This document shows, piece by piece, positions 6,677 to 7,127 of a DNA stretch of 7,127 nucleotides; within the stretch, counting starts at the first letter, position 1; the number at the start of each line of letters is the position of its first letter. The notes below the pieces were generated by a model. It had not been told where the DNA came from. It did not search any database and worked only from the letters and a program-made list of their open reading frames with translations. Source of the DNA: an uncultured Clostridia bacterium (GTDB taxonomy: Bacteria > Bacillota > Clostridia > Christensenellales > Aristaeellaceae); contig CAMKAE010000113.1 in assembly GCA_946410395.1 (NCBI GenBank), positions 1 to 7,127 of the forward strand. The letters are read 5' to 3'. The position numbers were made by a program, and so were the translations under genes.

Positions 6677-7127
6677 TCAGTCGAGGTTCTCGTAGTAGTC
6701 CAGGATGCGCTGCCAGGCAGCATTCTTCAGCTGGAGATAGAAGGTGCCGTACATGTTGTTGGCAACAGCATTGGCAGCCTCTTCGGCGTTGGCGTAGCCG
6801 GTGCCCTCATAGCCGCCGGCGATGATGTTCACGAACAGGTTGCTGCCGCCCTTGTTGCTGGCAAAGGTGGTGTTGAGCTCGGTGTAGGTGGACAGCTCAT
6901 CGGCCTCGGTCTTGGTGCTGGGCAGCACGGTGGGCACGGAGGTATACCAGGGATTCTCGGTGATGGCCAGCTCGGGGTGCTTGATGGTGCCCTTGGCGAT
7001 GGCCACGGAGATGCGGCCGGCGCCTTCCTTGCCGACTTCGTGCGTGCACTGATACTCAAAGGCCTGGCTCTTCACGAAGGACAGGGTGGAGCCCAGGTAC
7101 ATCCGGGCGTAGTTGGTGTAGTTGCCG
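6677..7127 (-). CDS. probable extracellular solute-binding protein of the ABC importer, C-terminal part (5' end outside window)
   Basis: Only the last 149 residues are visible; the gene enters from the right edge. The fragment is hydrophilic, with no TM segment. It contains AITENPWYTSVPTVLP, then a helix-like stretch TEADELSTYTELNTTF, and ends in NAAWQRILDYYENLD. The pattern of a PTV-type strand, a T-x-x-E-A/D-E-L-helix and a final aromatic-rich helix that ends in a Tyr-rich tail resembles the C-terminal lobe of family 1 (carbohydrate-type) solute-binding lipoproteins of Clostridia. Its place directly upstream of an operon with an MsmX/UgpC-type ATPase supports this. In Gram-positive bacteria such proteins are lipid-anchored outside the cell and deliver the ligand to the permease. 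The lipobox and ligand-binding lobe cannot be checked here, so the assignment is moderate. Another secreted protein is the alternative. Confidence 0.62.
   Translation of the reverse strand, partial: GNYTNYARMYLGSTLSFVKSQAFEYQCTHEVGKEGAGRISVAIAKGTIKHPELAITENPWYTSVPTVLPSTKTEADELSTYTELNTTFASNKGGSNLFVNIIAGGYEGTGYANAEEAANAVANNMYGTFYLQLKNAAWQRILDYYENLD

Overview
This 7.1 kb window looks like chromosomal DNA from a GC-rich member of the Firmicutes, most plausibly a gut Clostridia lineage. This is inferred from the strong AAGGAGG-type ribosome binding sites, a consensus sigma-A promoter, an intrinsic terminator, an AraC/cupin regulator and MsmX/UgpC-type sugar-importer ATPases. Base composition is GC-rich by eye. 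No rRNA, tRNA, CRISPR array or transposase is visible, and the genus cannot be fixed from the sequence.

Right part (2235-7127, minus strand): a tightly packed five-gene run that probably forms one operon, read from high to low coordinates. It holds the C-terminal 149 residues of a probable extracellular solute-binding protein (cut by the window edge), a 93-nt gap with a 16-bp perfect hairpin, an 8-TM membrane protein, an MsmX/UgpC-type ABC ATPase, a 521-residue protein with three N-terminal TM segments, a large extracytoplasmic domain and one C-terminal TM segment, and a 209-residue protein with four TM segments. The last four genes are coupled: 12-nt gap, 4-nt overlap, 9-nt gap. None of the three membrane proteins resembles a MalF/MalG-type permease as far as can be seen, and no EAA-loop motif was found. 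Either the usual permeases lie upstream of the window, or these proteins are an unusual membrane sector or accessory part for the ATPase and binding protein.

Middle (1324-2234): an AraC-family regulator with an N-terminal cupin sensor is on the plus strand. It has its own near-consensus promoter (TGGACA, 17 nt, extended -10 TGgTATAAT), a good SD and an intrinsic terminator. It converges on the end of the operon and diverges from the left gene.

Left part (1-1323, minus strand): a second MsmX/UgpC-type ATPase, complete at its N-terminus and running off the left edge. Its normal C-terminus falls near residue 357, but the frame stays open for at least 84 more residues of Ala/Glu/Thr-rich sequence.

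Working model (inference): the binding protein captures a carbohydrate-like ligand outside the cell, the operon ATPase powers import or a related membrane process with the three membrane proteins, and the AraC protein senses a sugar-type ligand and controls one or both flanking units. The least explained parts are the three membrane proteins around the ATPase, the intergenic hairpin with its 11-bp direct repeats, and the C-terminal tail on the left ATPase.
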